Shown in pieces: positions 61,172-64,000 of a stretch of DNA of 64,000 nt (its first letter is position 1; each line of letters starts with the position of its first letter). Under the pieces are notes generated by a model, which was not told the DNA's origin, did not search any database, and saw nothing but the letters and a program-made list of their open reading frames with translations. This stretch comes from an uncultured Saprospiraceae bacterium. Its GTDB lineage: Bacteria > Bacteroidota > Bacteroidia > Chitinophagales > Saprospiraceae. The stretch lies in contig CAKZQC010000020.1 in the NCBI GenBank assembly GCA_937139495.1, positions 1-64,000 of the forward strand. Reading direction: 5' to 3'. Both the position numbers and the translations under genes were made by a program.

Positions 61172-62581
61172 ATGAATTACAATATAATCTTAACGCTGGT
61201 ACTCGTGCTTTTGACTAGTTGGTCAACACAAGCACAAGAAGAAGGAAAAGGCTGTGTAGAAGGCAATTGCGAAAATGGCTGGGGAGCTTACGAATATTAT
61301 GTTGGTAAGACCTACCAAGGACGCTATGAAGGGGACTTCGTAGATGGCAAACGCAAGGGAAAAGGTCGTTTTATCTATTCGAATGGAGATCAATATGAAG
61401 GCAAATGGCTCGATGGTCGCCCTAATGGAATCGGTGTAAGAGTAAGCAAAAACGGTAAAATCAAGTCGGGCGTATGGGAAAACGGGAAACTAGTAGAACG
61501 CATGGACAACCGAATCGAATCGGAATGTTTGGTTGGTAACTGCAAGGAAGGCTATGGCAAATCTAAAGATGAAAGAGGCGATGTTTATAATGGCGACTTT
61601 CATAAAGGGCTGTATCATGGTTTTGGCGAAATTAAATTTGCGACAGGCGACCGCTATAAAGGATACTTCAAGAATGGATTGCCTGATGGCAAAGGTTCTT
61701 ATTACCACAAAAACGGACACGTAGATACAGGCGAATTTGCAGAGGGTAAATACGCCACTAACAAAATGAAAATCTGGGCAGTAATTGTAGGTGTAGCAGA
61801 TTATCATACGTTTTCTGATTTGAATTTTACTCGCAACGATGCACAGAATGTCTATGCTTTTTTCAGAAGTGTAGAAGGTGGAGCGGTGCCAGAAGACCAA
61901 ATTGCTTTATTGCTAGACAATGAAGCGACGGCGTTCAACATTACAAATACAGCTGCCGAATTATTTGAGCAAGCCGATAGCAATGATTTAATTTTATTTT
62001 ATTTTGCTGGACATGGCAAAAATGGGGCTTTCTTGCCAGTAGATTATGATGGCAAAAACGGCAACTTACTTTATCATGGTTTGGTCAATTCATTGCTCAA
62101 AGATAGCCCTGCCAAATACAAATTGTGTGTAGCAGATGCTTGTCACTCAGGTAGTTTTGATATGAATAGTGTCATCGCGTACCAAGAATATTTGGACAAT
62201 TATAAAGAAGATGGCACCAACACACTTTCGGTGGCTACTCGTTCTACAGAGAATGTACGAGATAGAATCAAAAGCTATTACAAGAGCTTTGCGAATGTAA
62301 AAGGTGGCTTGGCGGTAGTCATGTCATCGGCTTCGGAGGAAATATCGCTAGAGGCAAATAAACTCAAACAAGGTGTGTTTAGCTATTATTTCATACAGGC
62401 ACTCAAAGGTGCTGCCAACCTAGAAAACGAAGATGGTGTCAAGGACAACGTCATTGATATAGAAGAGCTCTACAAATTTATTGATAAGAATGTACGTAAC
62501 TTTACATATGGGTTTCAACACCCTCTTATTTATGGCGAATACGATAAAAGAATGCCAATTAGTTTGTTGAGACAGAAATAG
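61172..62581 (+). CDS. Secreted MORN-repeat caspase-family protein
   Basis: A 469-residue exported protein starting MNYNIILTLVLVLLT with a signal peptide ending STQAQ (residue 22). About four MORN repeats follow (residues 48-175), each a GxGxxxYxxGDxYxGxW-type unit such as GKWLDGRPNGIGV. The C-terminal caspase domain (about 198-450) has WAVIVGVADY, the catalytic His281 in YFAGHG and Cys324 in ADACHSG, and ends with FTYGFQHPLIYG. MORN repeats bind lipids or proteins and here would position a caspase-type protease outside the inner membrane. It is a second caspase gene, about 9 kb from the operon's cytoplasmic one. The ATG at 61172 is chosen from the signal peptide. Confidence 0.88.
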   Translation: MNYNIILTLVLVLLTSWSTQAQEEGKGCVEGNCENGWGAYEYYVGKTYQGRYEGDFVDGKRKGKGRFIYSNGDQYEGKWLDGRPNGIGVRVSKNGKIKSGVWENGKLVERMDNRIESECLVGNCKEGYGKSKDERGDVYNGDFHKGLYHGFGEIKFATGDRYKGYFKNGLPDGKGSYYHKNGHVDTGEFAEGKYATNKMKIWAVIVGVADYHTFSDLNFTRNDAQNVYAFFRSVEGGAVPEDQIALLLDNEATAFNITNTAAELFEQADSNDLILFYFAGHGKNGAFLPVDYDGKNGNLLYHGLVNSLLKDSPAKYKLCVADACHSGSFDMNSVIAYQEYLDNYKEDGTNTLSVATRSTENVRDRIKSYYKSFANVKGGLAVVMSSASEEISLEANKLKQGVFSYYFIQALKGAANLENEDGVKDNVIDIEELYKFIDKNVRNFTYGFQHPLIYGEYDKRMPISLLRQK

Positions 62582-62600
62582 TAGAATTTTCTACCTTTTG

Positions 62601-62640
62601 AAAGCCTTTTTACAGAATATTCTGTAAAAAGGCTTTTTTT
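62601..62640 (+). terminator. Terminator after the MORN-caspase gene
   Basis: A perfect 16-bp hairpin, AAAGCCTTTTTACAGA / TCTGTAAAAAGGCTTT with loop ATAT, followed by TTTTT, 20 bases after the stop. Confidence 0.88.
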
Positions 62641-62782
62641 ATATCTCTATTTTTTGTATTATTATAACAATATTCAGAAATATAGAACAATTACAGCAAA
62701 AAAGCTGTTATGATAGTAAGTGGCAGTAGGGCGTAAGTACTGTTGTTACTTGATTTCCAAAACAACTAAATAATAACGCATT

Positions 62783-63292
62783 ATGAACATTCAGCTTAAG
62801 AAAAGAAGTGGAGAAGACCTAGAGTCTTTTTTCAAGAAAAATAAAACCAAAATTGACAAAATAGGTGCAGGAGAAGCCAAAGCCCCTAAAGCCAAGTCAA
62901 AAAAGAAAGCTAAAAAGGAAAAGAAAAACGAGAAAGCGAAAAAAAGCGAAAAATCGAATAAAGAAGGAAAAGAAGAGGATATCGAAAAAACAGGTAATAT
63001 TTTCACCAACGCCATGGAGCGTGTTTTTTCCAAAAAAACAAAAGAAGAAAACGACGACGAAGATGCTGTTAAGCCTGTAGATGACTTGACTCAAATATCT
63101 GGTTTGGGCGAAAAAATGGCAGAACGACTAGCTGAAAATGGCATTAGTAGTTTTGAAGATATTGCTAACTTGACCAAGAAAAAAGCAGAAGCACTAGGCG
63201 AAAGCGTTCGTGGTTTTAGCACTGGTTTTTCTAAGAAAAAATGGAAAGAACAGGCGAAGAAATTGATCAACAAAAGTGAAGAAGAAGAATAG
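62783..63292 (+). CDS. Lysine-rich protein with helix-hairpin-helix domain
   Basis: A 169-residue protein. Residues about 15-75 are strongly basic (Lys-rich, repeated KKAKKEK-type units), like a bacterial histone H1-like tail. After an acidic stretch, residues about 98-142 form a helix-hairpin-helix: LTQISGLGEKMAERLAENGI, SSFEDIANLTKKKAEALGES. Such domains bind DNA or RNA backbones non-specifically. No signal peptide, so it is cytoplasmic. A nucleoid or ribosome-associated role is likely but not shown. It is a single gene ended by a hairpin terminator. Confidence 0.7.
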   Translation: MNIQLKKRSGEDLESFFKKNKTKIDKIGAGEAKAPKAKSKKKAKKEKKNEKAKKSEKSNKEGKEEDIEKTGNIFTNAMERVFSKKTKEENDDEDAVKPVDDLTQISGLGEKMAERLAENGISSFEDIANLTKKKAEALGESVRGFSTGFSKKKWKEQAKKLINKSEEEE

Positions 63293-63319
63293 CATATTCT
63301 CATCTCAGTAAACTTACAA

Positions 63320-63358
63320 AAAACAGTTCAGCACTCCGTGTTGAGCTGTTTTTTTTTG
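63320..63358 (+). terminator. Terminator after the HhH protein
   Basis: AACAGTTCAGCAC pairs with GTGTTGAGCTGTT (two G-U pairs) around TCC, followed by a run of T. Confidence 0.75.
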
Positions 63359-63475
63359 TGGGTCTTCGTAGCTTACGCAATAAGCGATTGCTTTTGCTAG
63401 TTTTAGAATAGGAGCGACTTGTTTAGACATGCTTTAAGCACAACCTCCAGCAATAACCTCTAATGAACGATAATT

Positions 63476-64000
63476 ATGAACTACCTATTAATAGCTATAT
63501 TATTATTGAGCTGCTCGCCACTACTAAACGCTCAATCAGAACCTGAACCTCAAGCTGCGGAGAAAGTCACACTAGATAGCAGTATTATCATGGATTACTA
63601 CAAGGCTATTTTGGCACAAAAAGGCAAGCAATACCGCTATGAAGCGGCAACACTCGCATTGCAAAAATACGAAAGCCGAAAAGAAGAATATTGTAGTCGG
63701 CTGTACAATCTGTTGGCTGAAGAAGCCACACTCCATACAGAATACGAACAGGCAGTGATGTATTATCAGAAGACTATTGAAACGGAATTTGTAGCGGACA
63801 AACAATCGGAAGGACTATTGGCGGAGCAAGAAAAAATAAAAGCTTATTTGGGCTTGCGTCAAGTTTCCTTTGTACAACAACAATATACAGCAGCCTTGGA
63901 GTATCATGAATCTTATTTGGCAATGGTCAATGATGGTTGGGAATACATTCGATTGCAAAACGAACAGCGAGATGCTTTGTTTTTGGCAGAATGCTATCAA
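63476..64000 (+). CDS. Exported TPR-like protein, truncated by the window edge
   Basis: An open frame from the ATG at 63476 that continues to the last base without a stop, so its 3' end lies outside. It starts MNYLLIAILLLSCSPLLNAQ, a signal peptide of about 20 residues, then a Pro/Glu-rich segment and helical repeats (YYKAILAQKGKQYRYEAATL, TEYEQAVMYYQKTIETEFVA, QQQYTAALEYHESYLAMV) with TPR spacing. About 175 residues are visible. Bacteroidota often put such tails in front of sensor kinases; that cannot be judged here. A diverged end of the 227-bp MITE (TTTAGACATGCTTTA, 63422-63436) lies 40 bases upstream. Confidence 0.65.
   Translation, partial: MNYLLIAILLLSCSPLLNAQSEPEPQAAEKVTLDSSIIMDYYKAILAQKGKQYRYEAATLALQKYESRKEEYCSRLYNLLAEEATLHTEYEQAVMYYQKTIETEFVADKQSEGLLAEQEKIKAYLGLRQVSFVQQQYTAALEYHESYLAMVNDGWEYIRLQNEQRDALFLAECYQ

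Overview
The window is a low-GC chromosomal segment of a member of the Bacteroidota, probably a marine gliding or filamentous type close to Saprospiria; the phylum is well supported, the class is a guess. Pointers are the bamD-rpoZ-coaBC-porD gene order, a PorE-like plus PorP/SprF pair and PorD of the type IX secretion system, many lipoproteins, families typical of the phylum (DUF2452, DUF2795, DUF4846, DUF1573), a fused E1 alpha/beta dehydrogenase, and several TAnnTTTG-type -7 promoter boxes.

Left part (1-23 kb): tRNA-Ala(GGC); an outer-membrane and housekeeping run (bamD, rpoZ, coaBC, porD, tspO); tRNA-His(GTG); a short-chain dehydrogenase; aroQ, whose start codon touches a 227-bp MITE; an Fe-S pair (mrp, nfu); a DEAD-box helicase; a lipase, DUF2795 and photolyase; an Rpn-type nuclease with in-frame 12-bp repeats; a LAS-type metallopeptidase whose 5' end is out of frame at an A8 tract; a SpeD-SpeE fusion; a polyprenyl-phosphate sugar transferase; lipoproteins; a peptide-binding protein.

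Middle (23-46 kb): a second, inverted copy of the 227-bp MITE in front of a Pif1-like helicase; an aldehyde dehydrogenase; an agmatinase-family enzyme, which with SpeD-SpeE outlines spermidine synthesis; truB; pspA with a YbjN-like partner; scpB; xseA; a transglutaminase-like protein; the PorE-like and PorP/SprF pair, with a DUF1573 frame directly downstream of the PorE-like gene across an A10 tract; three more DUF1573 genes; the E1 dehydrogenase.

Right part (46-64 kb): an accessory-looking region. It opens with an unusually AT-rich SMEK-like gene and a 5'-truncated reading frame. Then comes a compact five-gene minus-strand operon: a Dna2-like nuclease-helicase, three paralogous single-pass membrane proteins sharing an N-terminal HDSLAKKIY domain, and a large caspase-family protein. 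This operon is the best candidate here for an undescribed system (membrane-anchored adaptors linking a DNA-processing enzyme to a caspase-type protease, conceivably for defence or stress). A pirin, a secreted MORN-caspase protein and a lysine-rich helix-hairpin-helix protein follow, and a TPR-like secreted protein runs off the right edge.

Family assignments rest on recognising motifs by eye, with no database search. Promoters and terminators are pattern-based predictions.
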